This document shows positions 48,016-57,707 of a stretch of DNA of 64,000 nucleotides, in pieces; position 1 is the first letter of the stretch; each line of letters begins with the position of its first letter. The stretch is from the NCBI GenBank assembly GCA_947492575.1, contig CANLNK010000002.1, forward strand, positions 62,001-126,000. The letters run 5' to 3'. Under the pieces are notes generated by a model. That model did no database searches, was not told the DNA's origin, and worked only from the letters and a program-made list of their open reading frames with translations. Source of the stretch: an uncultured Thalassotalea sp. Lineage in GTDB: Bacteria > Pseudomonadota > Gammaproteobacteria > Enterobacterales > Alteromonadaceae. A program made the position numbers and the translations under genes.

Positions 48016-48756
48016 ATGCTTTTCATTTGGCATTCGCTTGACGTTTTTCTGTATCATAACCACAAGCCTTTTTATGAATCGCAAGCGAAATTAACATTGT
48101 CAGCAGATCAACAAGAACGTAACACAATTAGAAAAGCCGTTAGAGCAAAAAGGCGTGCACTCTCTAATAAAGAACAACAATTAGCCGCCGATAAACTCTG
48201 TCAAACATTGATAGAAGTTCCACAATTATTAGAGGCAGAAACAATTGCCTTATACCTCTCAAACGACGGCGAAATTGCCCTTACGCCCTTTATCGAATGG
48301 TGCTGGCAACAAGGAAAGCAAGTTACGTTACCTGTAATACACCCTTTTTCAAAAGGGCATTTATTGTTTCTTCGATATAACGAAAATACCCAGCTCGTTA
48401 ACAATCGATTTGGTATTCCTGAACCACAGTTATCTGCAGTCGACGTAGTTCAATTTAAAAAAATTGACGTTATCCTCACACCGCTAGTCGCTTTTGATAA
48501 ACAGGGCGGAAGACTAGGTATGGGCGGCGGTTTTTACGATAGAACGCTCGCTTCCTGGTATCAAAAAATTCAAGACTCCAACCAAGTTGCACTTGACACA
48601 GGAAGGCTTGTATATCCCGTAGGTGTCGCACATGACTGCCAAGAAGTGTCTGCTGTTCCGACTGAAGACTGGGATATCCCCCTACCCCAAATAATTACTC
48701 CGACACAGTCAATAACAAGCAAGCTTGGCTCAAGTAGAAATAGTTCAGAGAACTAG
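48016..48756 (+). CDS. fau: 5-formyltetrahydrofolate cyclo-ligase
   Basis: This enzyme converts 5-formyl-THF to 5,10-methenyl-THF with ATP. The core starts near residue 30 (R-N-T-I-R-K-A-V-R-A-K-R-R-A-L) and the signature G-G-R-L-G-M-G-G-G-F-Y-D-R lies near 160-172. The ATG at 48016 gives 246 residues, longer than the usual 180-200, and sits immediately after a terminator with no ribosome-binding site. A TTG at 48097 would give a more typical N-terminus, so the start is unsure. The fau-rpiA-serA neighbourhood is shared with E. coli, but no 6S RNA gene is seen in its usual place upstream. Confidence 0.88.
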   Translation: MLFIWHSLDVFLYHNHKPFYESQAKLTLSADQQERNTIRKAVRAKRRALSNKEQQLAADKLCQTLIEVPQLLEAETIALYLSNDGEIALTPFIEWCWQQGKQVTLPVIHPFSKGHLLFLRYNENTQLVNNRFGIPEPQLSAVDVVQFKKIDVILTPLVAFDKQGGRLGMGGGFYDRTLASWYQKIQDSNQVALDTGRLVYPVGVAHDCQEVSAVPTEDWDIPLPQIITPTQSITSKLGSSRNSSEN

Positions 48757-48863
48757 TGTAATAATAATAATCAAAATAACGGAAACTTAGTGTGATCTCG
48801 CTGGTTAATTCGACACGCGCTAAGTTATAATTCAGCGCAAAAATAACGCGAGTGACATACCTT

Positions 48864-49517
48864 ATGACCCAAGATGAATTGAAAAAAGCCGTCGGCCAAG
48901 CAGCAGTAAAGTACGTAAAACCAGACACCATAGTAGGTGTCGGTACAGGCTCCACAGTAAATCACTTTATTGATGCCCTTGCAGAAATGAAAGACCAGAT
49001 CATTGGTGCCGTTTCTAGCTCAGAGCAATCTACAGAAAAATTAAAAAGCTACGGTATCGAAGTTTTTGACTTAAACAGTGTCGACCAACTCGATGTTTAT
49101 ATCGACGGGGCAGATGAAATAACGCCGCACATGGCAATGATAAAAGGCGGTGGCGCAGCATTAACTCGTGAAAAAATCGTGGCAGCTGTCGCCAAAGAGT
49201 TCATTTGTATTGCGGATAGCAGCAAGCGCGTCGACGTACTGGGTAATTTTCCACTACCGGTTGAAGTAATTCCAATGGCGCGTAGCTATGTCGCAAGAGA
49301 GATCGTCAAATTAGGTGGCGACCCTGTATATCGCCAAGGCGTAGTCACTGACAACGGCAACGTCATTTTAGATGTTCACAATATGAAAATTCTCGATCCT
49401 AAAGCAATGGAAGAAAAAATAAACGCCATTGTGGGTGTTGTAACTAACGGCTTATTCGCTTGCCGTGGAGCTGACAAGCTATTGCTGGGTACGTCGAACG
49501 GCGTTGAAACTTATTAA
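48864..49517 (+). CDS. rpiA: Ribose-5-phosphate isomerase A
   Basis: This enzyme interconverts ribose-5-phosphate and ribulose-5-phosphate in the pentose-phosphate pathway. The 217-residue protein begins [11 protein letters not shown], like E. coli RpiA, which favours the ATG at 48864 over the GTG at 48852. Signatures [14 protein letters not shown] and [11 protein letters not shown] are intact. Confidence 0.97.
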   Translation: MTQDELKKAVGQAAVKYVKPDTIVGVGTGSTVNHFIDALAEMKDQIIGAVSSSEQSTEKLKSYGIEVFDLNSVDQLDVYIDGADEITPHMAMIKGGGAALTREKIVAAVAKEFICIADSSKRVDVLGNFPLPVEVIPMARSYVAREIVKLGGDPVYRQGVVTDNGNVILDVHNMKILDPKAMEEKINAIVGVVTNGLFACRGADKLLLGTSNGVETY

Positions 49518-49670
49518 TCAATCAATCGTTGATAAGCGTTTAGAAAGTGACTTTCTTAATAAGTGCAAATTGCTTAAAAATAACGCTTTAGAGTTTTAAC
49601 ACTATATGATAATTTAGATATCTAGCCATCTAAACCAAATTGCGGTCACCTATTACGGACAACACTCGTC

Positions 49671-50900
49671 ATGAATAAAAATTCGCTAGCGAAAGAAAAA
49701 ATCAAAATTTTACTACTGGAAGGCGTTCACCAAAGCGCACTTGCAGAGCTGAAAAGCAAAGGTTACACCAACATTGAATACATAAAAACGTCTCTGTCAG
49801 AAGATGACCTGATTGAGAAGATTCAAGACGTTCACTTTATCGGTATTCGTTCTCGCACCCAGTTAACTGATAACGTTCTGTCGCACGCGAAAAAACTTGT
49901 CGCTATTGGTTGTTTTTGTATTGGCACTAACCAAGTTGAATTACCAGCAGCCCAAATTCGTGGTATCCCTGTTTTCAACGCACCATTCTCAAATACTCGC
50001 TCAGTTGCTGAGCTCGTCCTTGGCGAGATTTTGCTGCTATTACGTGGCATTCCAGAGAAGAACGCACAGGCGCACCGTGGTGTTTGGAATAAGTCAGCTG
50101 TAGGCTCTGTTGAAGCGCGCGGTAAAACGCTAGGCATCGTCGGCTATGGTCATATTGGCACACAGTTAGGTATTCTTGCTGAAACCATCGGTATGAAGGT
50201 TAAGTTCTACGATATTGAAACCAAGCTGCCATTAGGTAACGCTGCACAATCACCTTCATTAACAGCTCTACTAAAAGAAAGTGATGTTATTAGCCTTCAC
50301 GTACCAGAAACAGCACAAACTCAAAACATGATGGGCGCAGCTGAGTTTGAAGTAATGAAGCAAGGCGCTATTTTCATTAATGCTTCACGCGGTACTGTTG
50401 TTGATATTGACGCATTAGCTGAGGCACTTGCAGCTAAAAAAGTCGGCGGCGCGGCTATTGACGTATTCCCAGTAGAGCCAAAAGGTAATGATGAAGAGTT
50501 TGTTTCCCCTTTACGTGAGTTCGACAACGTCATTCTTACGCCGCACATTGGCGGTAGTACGCTAGAAGCGCAGGAAAACATTGGTTTAGAAGTCGCCAGT
50601 AAATTAGCGAAATACTCTGATAATGGTTCTACCTTGTCAGCTGTTAACTTCCCTGAAGTGTCGCTACCAGAGCATACAGGTACTTCTCGCCTACTTCACA
50701 TTCATAAGAACCAGCCAGGGGTGCTTACAGCGATCAACAACGCATTCGCTAAAGCCAGTGTGAATATCGCTGCACAGTATCTGCAAACAGATGACAAAAT
50801 TGGTTACGTAGTTATCGATGTGGAAACTGAAAACAGTGAATTAGCACTGAAAGAGCTTAAGCAAATCGACGGCACAATTCGCGCGAGAATTTTGCACTAA
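49671..50900 (+). CDS. serA: D-3-phosphoglycerate dehydrogenase
   Basis: This enzyme performs the first step of serine synthesis, oxidising 3-phosphoglycerate with NAD+. The 409-residue protein has the NAD-binding motif GIVGYGHIGTQ near residue 153, catalytic segments S-R-G-T-V-V-D and T-P-H-I-G-G-S-T, and a C-terminal ACT domain (about 335-409) for serine feedback. The length matches E. coli SerA (410). Confidence 0.96.
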   Translation: MNKNSLAKEKIKILLLEGVHQSALAELKSKGYTNIEYIKTSLSEDDLIEKIQDVHFIGIRSRTQLTDNVLSHAKKLVAIGCFCIGTNQVELPAAQIRGIPVFNAPFSNTRSVAELVLGEILLLLRGIPEKNAQAHRGVWNKSAVGSVEARGKTLGIVGYGHIGTQLGILAETIGMKVKFYDIETKLPLGNAAQSPSLTALLKESDVISLHVPETAQTQNMMGAAEFEVMKQGAIFINASRGTVVDIDALAEALAAKKVGGAAIDVFPVEPKGNDEEFVSPLREFDNVILTPHIGGSTLEAQENIGLEVASKLAKYSDNGSTLSAVNFPEVSLPEHTGTSRLLHIHKNQPGVLTAINNAFAKASVNIAAQYLQTDDKIGYVVIDVETENSELALKELKQIDGTIRARILH

Positions 50901-50924
50901 ACTAGCTCTTTTCAAGCTGGATAG

Positions 50925-50956
50925 AAAAATGGCGAGCTAAACAGCTCGCCATTTTT
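50925..50956. terminator. Bidirectional terminator between serA and pgpA
   Basis: Perfect 14-bp inverted repeat (50925-50938 and 50943-50956) with A5 and T5 ends, between convergent genes. Confidence 0.92.
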
Positions 50957-51055
50957 ATTTATAACTCATTCAACAAAGAGGCTATTTAACGCAAGTCGAT
51001 AGCGCTCGTCAGATAACTACCCTTGAGTTTTAGCAACCTAATAAGCTTAAGTAAG

Positions 51056-51550
51056 CTAAATAAAGTTAAGTATTACGTGCAAACATAAACACGCAAAAAC
51101 ACCCGCCAAAACATCATCAAGCATTATGCCTAAGCCACCGTGTAGCTTTTTATCTGCAATAGAAATCGGCCAAGGCTTCAAAATATCGAACAACCTAAAC
51201 AACGCAAAGCCCAACACAATATTGACTAAGTTCACAGGCACAAATGCCATAGTAACCAAGTAACCTGCAATCTCGTCCCAGACAATGGCTGGGTGGTCAT
51301 GCACATTCACTGCATCTGCTGCTTTACCACAAATCCAAATACCAACTACACAAGCCAACAATGTACCGATAAGATACAACGGCGTGCTCAGAAAGCTCAC
51401 CATCAAAAGGTAAACAGGAATTGCAGCAATGGTACCAAATGTACCCGGCGCTTTAGGTGCTAAACCAGAGCCAAAACCGACAGCTAAGAACTGAATGGGA
51501 TCTGACAAACGAAACAGCTGATGCGCAGGTGTTGATGATGATTTATTCAT
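51056..51550 (-). CDS. pgpA: Phosphatidylglycerophosphatase A
   Basis: This inner-membrane enzyme dephosphorylates phosphatidylglycerol phosphate. The 164-residue protein has the family motifs G-F-G-S-G-L-A-P-K-A-P-G-T-F-G-T near residue 26 and D-E-I-A-G-Y near 89, with a later D-D-V-L-A-G. About four membrane segments are predicted. It ends the ribH-nusB-thiL-pgpA run, an order widely conserved in gammaproteobacteria. Confidence 0.95.
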   Translation of the reverse strand: MNKSSSTPAHQLFRLSDPIQFLAVGFGSGLAPKAPGTFGTIAAIPVYLLMVSFLSTPLYLIGTLLACVVGIWICGKAADAVNVHDHPAIVWDEIAGYLVTMAFVPVNLVNIVLGFALFRLFDILKPWPISIADKKLHGGLGIMLDDVLAGVFACLCLHVILNFI

Positions 51551-51661
51551 GACTACTTTCTTTTAATATTGAGCTTAATAACAAAATTAGGCTTGATAAC
51601 TATTTCGTTGAAACAAACTTTTTAGAGATAAACTGACACTAAAGACAGAGTATCTCCAGGC

Positions 51662-52630
51662 CTAATCCTTTGAAAAGTGCTCAAACGCCTTAGCACTGAT
51701 TTTAACGGCTTGATTGTTGAGCGTTGTAGTGATTTTACCATTGCCATTTAACTGGCCTATACAGCTATGTTTAATACCTGCATTGTTTAACGCTGTTTCA
51801 ATACCGACCTTATTATCTTCTGTTACCGTAAACAGAAGCTCATAGTCGTCTCCACCAGATAAGGCTAATTGCTGGGCTTGTTCAAGTGGCAATGTTTCCG
51901 TAAGTGCAGCCGATAAAGGTAAATCTTCTAGTACGATGTTCGCACCAACATTGGACGCTTCACAGATATGCCGTAAATCACCAATGAGACCGTCAGACAA
52001 ATCAATGGCAGCTGTCGCATACTCACGAATAAGCTGACCCGCTAACACTCTTGGTTTCGGGTAAAGCAATTTATCGATGATCTGCTCGCGGTAGGCTGAT
52101 TCAACCTCAACTTTATTTAACAGGTAGTTAAGCGCCAAAGCGCCATCACCGAGGTCACCCGTCACGAACAACCAATCCCCTGCTCTCGCACCTGCACGTG
52201 TCAGTCTTTTATCCGCAGGAATCAACCCTTGCGCAGTAACTGTAATACTCAATGGCCCTGATGTCGTGTCGCCACCAATCAGTTGCACGTTATAGTACTC
52301 TGCAAGTTCAAATACACCGGCGCAAAATTCTGAAACCCAAGCTTCATCTACTTTGGGCAAAGTTAACGCAATGGATATCCAGCTAGGCTCAGCGCCCATA
52401 GCTGCTAGATCAGAAAGACTGACGGCGAGTGATTTGTGCCCTACGGCACGTGGTTCAGCGTCTTCAAAGAAATGTACACCGGCTACCAAGGTATCGGTAG
52501 TTACAGCAATATGCTTATGTTCGTTGGTAGTTACGATGGCACAGTCATCGCCTATGCCGAGTAACACATCTTTTCGCTGAACTGGCTGCTCAGCGAAAAA
52601 ACGTTTGATCAAGTCAAACTCTGTCATCAT
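51662..52630 (-). CDS. thiL: Thiamine-monophosphate kinase
   Basis: This enzyme phosphorylates thiamine monophosphate to the active diphosphate. The 322-residue PurM-like protein has E-F-D-L-I-K-R-F-F at the start, G-I-G-D-D-C-A-I near residue 26, G-G-D-T-T-S-G near 119, and D-L-S-D-G-L near 213. Two ATGs occur in a row (52630, 52627). It lies 14 bp after nusB. Confidence 0.95.
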   Translation of the reverse strand: MMTEFDLIKRFFAEQPVQRKDVLLGIGDDCAIVTTNEHKHIAVTTDTLVAGVHFFEDAEPRAVGHKSLAVSLSDLAAMGAEPSWISIALTLPKVDEAWVSEFCAGVFELAEYYNVQLIGGDTTSGPLSITVTAQGLIPADKRLTRAGARAGDWLFVTGDLGDGALALNYLLNKVEVESAYREQIIDKLLYPKPRVLAGQLIREYATAAIDLSDGLIGDLRHICEASNVGANIVLEDLPLSAALTETLPLEQAQQLALSGGDDYELLFTVTEDNKVGIETALNNAGIKHSCIGQLNGNGKITTTLNNQAVKISAKAFEHFSKD

Positions 52631-52644
52631 GTTGAGTACTTGAA

Positions 52645-53061
52645 TTAGTCGTTAGGTCGTAAATCTTTTACAACTTTGTCTAACACGCCATTAACGAACT
52701 TATGGCTGTCATCTGCAGCGAAGGCTTTAGCAAGCTCAATCGCTTCGTTGATAATTACGCGGTAAGGCACGTCAGTACAATCACTTAACTCGTATATTGC
52801 AACGCGTAGAATTGCCTTTTCAACGTGGTCAATTTCGTCTAGAGGGCGTTCAACATGTGGCGCTATTGCACCATCTAACTGTGTTAACTTAGCCGTAACA
52901 CCACGCAATAATTGTTGAAAGTACTCAATGTCAAAACGACGCTTAGCGTTTTCTGTTAAGAAATGCGCTTCAACCGCCTGAATGTCATTGTCACTTAACT
53001 GCCAAGAGTAAACGGCTTGTACCGCTAACTCACGTGCTTTTCTTCTAGGAGAAGGTTTCAC
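52645..53061 (-). CDS. nusB: Transcription antitermination factor NusB
   Basis: This protein binds boxA RNA with ribosomal protein S10 during rRNA antitermination. The 138-residue all-helical protein has [15 protein letters not shown] at the N-terminus and the conserved end [16 protein letters not shown]. The start is GTG at 53061, with AAGGA nine bases upstream. Confidence 0.96.
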   Translation of the reverse strand: MKPSPRRKARELAVQAVYSWQLSDNDIQAVEAHFLTENAKRRFDIEYFQQLLRGVTAKLTQLDGAIAPHVERPLDEIDHVEKAILRVAIYELSDCTDVPYRVIINEAIELAKAFAADDSHKFVNGVLDKVVKDLRPND

Positions 53062-53089
53062 TATGTTTTCCTTTAATTAAAGCCGCTAA

Positions 53090-53554
53090 TTAAAGCTTGG
53101 CTAAAACATTAACCATTTCAAGCGCACCAAGTGCCGCTTCAGCACCTTTATTACCCATTTTAGTACCTGCGCGCTCGATTGCTTGCTCAATAGAGTCGGT
53201 AGTGATAACGCCGAATGACACTGGAATAGAAGCGTTTAATGCGACTTGTGCCAAACCTTTGTTACATTCGCCAGCAACAAAATCGAAATGTGGTGTACCA
53301 CCACGGATAACCGCACCTAATGCGATAATAGCGTCATATTCACCTTTCTCTGCAACTTTCTGTGCAGTTAATGGTAATTCGTATGCACCCGGCACTTTAA
53401 CCACGGTAATATCAGCATCGTTAACACTGCCATGACGCTTCAACGCATCAACAGCACCTTCTAATAAAGAGTTAACAACAAAATCATTAAAACGTGACAC
53501 AACGATTGCAAACTTTTTGCCTTTCGCTTCAAAATTACCTTCGATTACGTTCAT
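53090..53554 (-). CDS. ribH: 6,7-dimethyl-8-ribityllumazine synthase
   Basis: This enzyme performs the penultimate step of riboflavin synthesis and assembles into a capsid-like shell. The 154-residue protein has V-S-R-F-N-D near residue 19, P-G-A-Y-E-L-P near 55, and [12 protein letters not shown] near 80-91 (catalytic His). It leads the ribH-nusB-thiL-pgpA operon. No FMN riboswitch was seen upstream (53555-53739). Confidence 0.96.
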   Translation of the reverse strand: MNVIEGNFEAKGKKFAIVVSRFNDFVVNSLLEGAVDALKRHGSVNDADITVVKVPGAYELPLTAQKVAEKGEYDAIIALGAVIRGGTPHFDFVAGECNKGLAQVALNASIPVSFGVITTDSIEQAIERAGTKMGNKGAEAALGALEMVNVLAKL

Positions 53555-53739
53555 TGGAATCTACCTTGGATAAAAAATTGTCGCGATTCTAACAAAAATT
53601 AGCGACATTAGGTACTTGTTTGTGACAGGTTGAGGGATAAATTGGTAAACAATCAATGGGATTTCTTTGTTGAGTCAGGTAAGATCGCAACAAGAAAAAG
53701 TTGTTGAATAGTATTCGATTCAAAATTAACAAAACACTT

Positions 53740-54012
53740 ATGAAGTTTTACCTATCATCTAAAGATATACCCGCACTATCAGAGAGCTCTTTTCAAGAGC
53801 GGAACGAGAAAGTGTATCGTGCTCAACAAAAACTCACGGTGCCAGAGAAGCTTATTTTAAGCATCTTAAAGCTTATCTTATTAATACCGCCTTTTCTCTT
53901 CATTGCGCGTCAAGACTGGGGGAATACACTAATATCATTAGCCATTTGTAGTCTAGCATTTATGCTAGTATTCAAACCTGTGTCTTTCGCATTTATTGAG
54001 CGGCATTTATAA
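53740..54012 (+). CDS. Small membrane protein, DUF6170-like
   Basis: This 90-residue protein starts at ATG 53740; the frame opens at a TTG at 53701, but the product M-K-F-Y-L-S-S-K-D-I-P-A-L looks like the natural N-terminus. A polar helix with K-L-T-V-P-E-K-L leads to two membrane helices (about residues 40-57 and 60-80). It resembles a short Alteromonadales family that I recall as DUF6170; function is unknown. A 7-bp hairpin GAGCGGC/GCCGCTC (53998-54019) overlaps its stop codon without a T-run. Confidence 0.65.
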   Translation: MKFYLSSKDIPALSESSFQERNEKVYRAQQKLTVPEKLILSILKLILLIPPFLFIARQDWGNTLISLAICSLAFMLVFKPVSFAFIERHL

Positions 54013-54044
54013 GCCGCTCTGGTTCGAGTTCGACGCTTTCCTAG

Positions 54045-54815
54045 TTAAAGCGTTCTTTCAGAGTAATTCACTTTAAAAAACGCCCTGTAAGCGTAATTTA
54101 CAAATGCCCAGCTTGCAGAAAATAGATTTAACTTCTCAATTTTGCGATAGATAATCCACGTTTTCTTAGCCTTATTCACCTTGTTAGCTGATAAAGACGC
54201 AGTCACTAAGCGATATTTACTGAGCATCTTCGGAAAGATCACCGCTCGCTTGCCCGTTTTGAGTAATTTCAACCAAAGCGCATAATCTTGGCCTGCTCTG
54301 ATTAATGGCATACTCAAGTCATCAAAATCTGAAGCTTTAACCATTACAGTACAACAGCCCATAGTGGCGCGCTTGCACAGCATATCTTGATAACTAAAAG
54401 CCCCTGTTAACTTTGCGTCGACTACTTGAGGGATGTCATTACTTTGCTCGTCTATTAAGCCATATGAGGTAAATGAAATAGAGGCTTCATTTTCCAACAT
54501 GAATTGCAAATGTTCCGTCAACTTAGAAGGAAGCCAAAGATCATCTGTATCCAAAAACGCCAAAAATTCACCTTGGGCGCGTTCAATAGAGTTGTTGCGA
54601 GAAACAGCAGCACCAGCGTTTTTAGCGTTGCGACTTAACTTTACCCTAGGATCCTGCTCTGCGATTTCGGTTAATATATGCCAACTCGAATCAGTAGAAC
54701 AATCATCTGTAACCAACCACTCCCAATCTTTATGCTTTTGGTTCTTAATAGATTGATAAGTTTCACGAATGAATTCTTCGCAGTTAAACGAAGGTGAAAT
54801 GATAGAAACTAACAT
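54045..54815 (-). CDS. GT2 family glycosyltransferase
   Basis: This is a 256-residue GT-A fold enzyme transferring a sugar from a nucleotide donor during polysaccharide repeat-unit assembly at the inner membrane. The N-terminus V-S-I-I-S-P-S-F-N-C-E, an early D-D-C-S-T-D, and the metal-binding F-L-D-T-D-D-L-W near residue 92 mark family 2. It is the last gene of the minus-strand polysaccharide locus, ten bases after its neighbour. Donor and acceptor are unknown. Confidence 0.88.
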   Translation of the reverse strand: MLVSIISPSFNCEEFIRETYQSIKNQKHKDWEWLVTDDCSTDSSWHILTEIAEQDPRVKLSRNAKNAGAAVSRNNSIERAQGEFLAFLDTDDLWLPSKLTEHLQFMLENEASISFTSYGLIDEQSNDIPQVVDAKLTGAFSYQDMLCKRATMGCCTVMVKASDFDDLSMPLIRAGQDYALWLKLLKTGKRAVIFPKMLSKYRLVTASLSANKVNKAKKTWIIYRKIEKLNLFSASWAFVNYAYRAFFKVNYSERTL

Positions 54816-54824
54816 TCTTAACAG

Positions 54825-55613
54825 TTACCTATAAGATGCATACTTTTTAAAAAATCCCTTCAGCATTGATTTAAGATAGCTCAGTTTCCTGTATTTAAGA
54901 CCAAACCTTAACAACCAACGAATCAATATAACGATACCTAAAACCCCAAAACGAGACGCTGTTGCACCTCTAATTTCAAATATCGAGTCGGTCGCTAAAA
55001 TCCTGTTTTCGAAATTACAGGTATGAAGTACTAAAGTCTTGGGTACAAACTCGAACGTTGCCCCGTTTTGCCATGCGTCCAAAAGAAAGTTGTTTTCTTC
55101 ATTAGCGGGAAACTGAGTGCCCAAACCAATATTTTCATTGAACCTAATATGGTTTTGTTTGATAAATTTTAAATCAGCAATAATCTCGATTGAGCTAAAT
55201 TGTAGTAGATTTAGCATCCGCACTTTACGCATTGGCTTGTAATGTTTAAACAGTCGATCGTCATACTCAATACACCCTATTTGAACTCGATAGAAATTAG
55301 CTTGTCTTTGGCTTACAAGTGACTGAACATTTTCTAAATCAGATTCTCTGAGCACAACGTCGTCATCAAGAAACCAAATATAATCAGTATCAGATTGAGT
55401 TAGCGCAATATTTCTACTTTTACTCAAACCGATAGAGTCAGAATTAACAATGGTTATTTTTTCAGAAACACCTGACATATCGATTCGCTCATCATACCTT
55501 TGAACCACAATCAAAACACAGACTCCCTCAGGAAGCCTTAAGTCGTTCAATCGGCTAAGCAATATTGGCAACGAATTGCCCATCGCGGCGAATGCTAATG
55601 TGATTGATTTCAA
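54825..55613 (-). CDS. GT2-type glycosyltransferase
   Basis: This 262-residue protein has a divergent GT2 core: N-S-D-S-I-G-L-S-K-S-R-N-I-A-L near residue 57 and Y-I-W-F-L-D-D-D-V near 76 (metal-binding D-D-D). The start is a TTG at 55613, supported by AAAGG eight bases upstream and by the absence of an ATG before the N-terminal strand. It lies four bases after the polymerase-like gene. Specificity is unknown. Confidence 0.8.
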   Translation of the reverse strand: MKSITLAFAAMGNSLPILLSRLNDLRLPEGVCVLIVVQRYDERIDMSGVSEKITIVNSDSIGLSKSRNIALTQSDTDYIWFLDDDVVLRESDLENVQSLVSQRQANFYRVQIGCIEYDDRLFKHYKPMRKVRMLNLLQFSSIEIIADLKFIKQNHIRFNENIGLGTQFPANEENNFLLDAWQNGATFEFVPKTLVLHTCNFENRILATDSIFEIRGATASRFGVLGIVILIRWLLRFGLKYRKLSYLKSMLKGFFKKYASYR

Positions 55614-55617
55614 ACTA

Positions 55618-56805
55618 TTAAACCTTTTTGAAAAACTTTCTTTTATCTGGAGTTAATTCAGAAAGCAGCGTGCTGTAATACAAAGTTGCAAGAGGCAACA
55701 TCATTAACACAATCGGGAATCTGTGGCGCACTGCACCACCAATATAGAACTCCCATATAGAAAATATCGCCATTATTAAGAAAAACAATTTAATGTATGT
55801 GGCTGAATATTTAATCTTCAATGCAAAACTCCCCCAAAGAACTAGGAGAATAAAAATGAGGTCTAACATTAAGAATTTGAGCTCTAAGGGGTTTCTTCCA
55901 TGCATAATGGGCAAAGGAGATAACATAAATTGCGCCATCAATACGGGTAAATCGATAAGAACATCTAAATAAGTTTTCCAATCAACTGTTCCATATGTCA
56001 TACCTGATTCGGCGTAGTTTTCATTTGCAGAATTTCGTAAGTAAGCAAAAAAGCTAGGAGTGAATTGATAACCTAGTACTTTTTCAAATCCCAATATGAC
56101 GATCGGTAGAGAGAGCAAACCCAAGAGAGCAAGTTTTATAACGCTATATTGCTTAACGATTAAAAACATCAATGGATAAACAACGATAAGTTGTGGGCGC
56201 ACAAATATTGTAATTACAGCTCCAATTATCAAAAAACTATACTCTCGCTTGTAGAGATACTTACTCAAACCATACAAAAATACTGCGAAACCAAAAATCT
56301 GAATAAACTCCCTCAGCGGCACAGTTATAAACGCTAAAGCAGAAGGATAAAAAGCGCCTAAAAGAATAAAAATTTCAAAGTTTCCCGCTGAGATGTTTTG
56401 ATGTTGGCAATGAAGCTGCCAACCTCGCCAGAGGAACACTAATGCACTGAAGTATATCATTGCTTGAAAAAGCAAATACACTTCCAGTTGATTGCCTGCT
56501 AATGCTCTAAGCGGAAAACTGATGACCATATATAGTCGAACACCTAACGCAGATGTATCAAACACACCTGTTTCGACAAGCTCAGCAAACTTAATCGTGT
56601 CCGGAAAAAAGGGTAAAATTGACGTGAACGAAAACAAATAGGTTGCTATCGAAAACACAATAAATACGGCGGCGAAAAACAGTCGTTCGCGATAGTCGAA
56701 ACCTTTTTTAGCGAGTATTTCTATAAATAGTAAAACAAACAAAGTAAGGAAAAAGCCAACGAGAGCAAAACCCCAATAGTCGAAGTATTGTGCATAAGTG
56801 TTCAT
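55618..56805 (-). CDS. Polytopic membrane protein, EpsG/Wzy-like polysaccharide polymerase
   Basis: This 395-residue protein has about ten predicted membrane helices and a large outer loop in the second half. Basic residues cluster in the last third (R-H-R-F-P-I-V). The pattern resembles EpsG-type or Wzy O-antigen/capsule polymerases, which are poorly conserved, so the call rests on topology and on its place between glycosyltransferases and a Wzz-like gene. Its ATG overlaps the upstream stop by four bases (ATGA). Confidence 0.65.
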   Translation of the reverse strand: MNTYAQYFDYWGFALVGFFLTLFVLLFIEILAKKGFDYRERLFFAAVFIVFSIATYLFSFTSILPFFPDTIKFAELVETGVFDTSALGVRLYMVISFPLRALAGNQLEVYLLFQAMIYFSALVFLWRGWQLHCQHQNISAGNFEIFILLGAFYPSALAFITVPLREFIQIFGFAVFLYGLSKYLYKREYSFLIIGAVITIFVRPQLIVVYPLMFLIVKQYSVIKLALLGLLSLPIVILGFEKVLGYQFTPSFFAYLRNSANENYAESGMTYGTVDWKTYLDVLIDLPVLMAQFMLSPLPIMHGRNPLELKFLMLDLIFILLVLWGSFALKIKYSATYIKLFFLIMAIFSIWEFYIGGAVRHRFPIVLMMLPLATLYYSTLLSELTPDKRKFFKKV

Positions 56806-57707
56806 TTAAACAACCGTAAAACTCTTTTTACCATGGCTTTAGATACTCTAACCATAGAATGGAGAAGCACCCTAAATGGGACCCTTAAAAAGTTCTTTAA
56901 GAAGAGGTTAGCTCCCACCTTGTAACGACCAGACTCTATCGCGAGTGGCACAACCACCTTAATCAGATAAGAGTTAGTAGCTGAGCCCTTAAAGTAACTT
57001 TCCATTTCACTATGCCAAAACAAACAAAAATCTACATTGGCTCCTTTCGCTAAGGTCGAAGTTCCTGGGTATTGAAGCCAGTTAGAAAGTACTTGAGGTA
57101 TAAAAACGAATTTACACCCTATAGATTCTGCCCTAAAAACAAAGTCGTAATCTTGATGGCGTGTATATCGCTCATCAAACTTTACTGTTTCGGCTAGTTT
57201 CCTTGATACTACAATCGTCGACGTTTGGATAAGTCCATTAGATTCAAATAGATATTCACTAACAGAGAGTTTACCTATTGGCTGTGTTGGTTTTTTCTGC
57301 CCTTCTGTTTGGTCAAAACGTTTAAAGTCCACTTGTCCATAAAAGACTGTATTTTCACATGAGCTACACTTAGTGACTTCATGATGGACCGCACGGAGCC
57401 TATCATCAGGCCAGGTGTCATCTGAATCTAAAAAAGCAATAAAACATCCAGACGCTGCCGCTATACCACTATTTCTGGCAGCTGCGCCATTCTTATTCTG
57501 TGTGTGTTTAACGAGTTTTATTCGTTCGTCATTAAACTTTAGAATGAGCTTCTCTAATTCAGCTATATCTTTAGAAAAGTCGTCAACAACGATTATTTCG
57601 AAATCTTGAAAAGTCTGCTTCAACACAGAAGAAATCGTGCAAGCAACCTGTGAAGCTCGGTTATAAGTTGGAATGACAACTGAGTAAAAAGGAGGTTGCT
57701 TACTCAT
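56802..57707 (-). CDS. GT2 family glycosyltransferase
   Basis: This 301-residue family-2 enzyme has Y-S-V-V-I-P-T-Y-N-R near residue 8, I-I-V-V-D-D-F-S-K-D near 38, and the metal-binding F-L-D-S-D-D-T-W near 92. A C-terminal basic amphipathic stretch may lie on the membrane. It overlaps the polymerase gene and abuts the Wzz-like gene, so it is transcribed in the same unit. Confidence 0.88.
   Translation of the reverse strand: MSKQPPFYSVVIPTYNRASQVACTISSVLKQTFQDFEIIVVDDFSKDIAELEKLILKFNDERIKLVKHTQNKNGAAARNSGIAAASGCFIAFLDSDDTWPDDRLRAVHHEVTKCSSCENTVFYGQVDFKRFDQTEGQKKPTQPIGKLSVSEYLFESNGLIQTSTIVVSRKLAETVKFDERYTRHQDYDFVFRAESIGCKFVFIPQVLSNWLQYPGTSTLAKGANVDFCLFWHSEMESYFKGSATNSYLIKVVVPLAIESGRYKVGANLFLKNFLRVPFRVLLHSMVRVSKAMVKRVLRLFK

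Noticed and set aside
49518-49670. Possible 6S RNA or riboswitch between rpiA and serA
   Set aside because: At 153 bp it is shorter than 6S RNA, with no long central bubble structure or known riboswitch core by eye.
53555-53739. FMN riboswitch upstream of ribH
   Set aside because: None of the conserved RFN-element blocks could be found.
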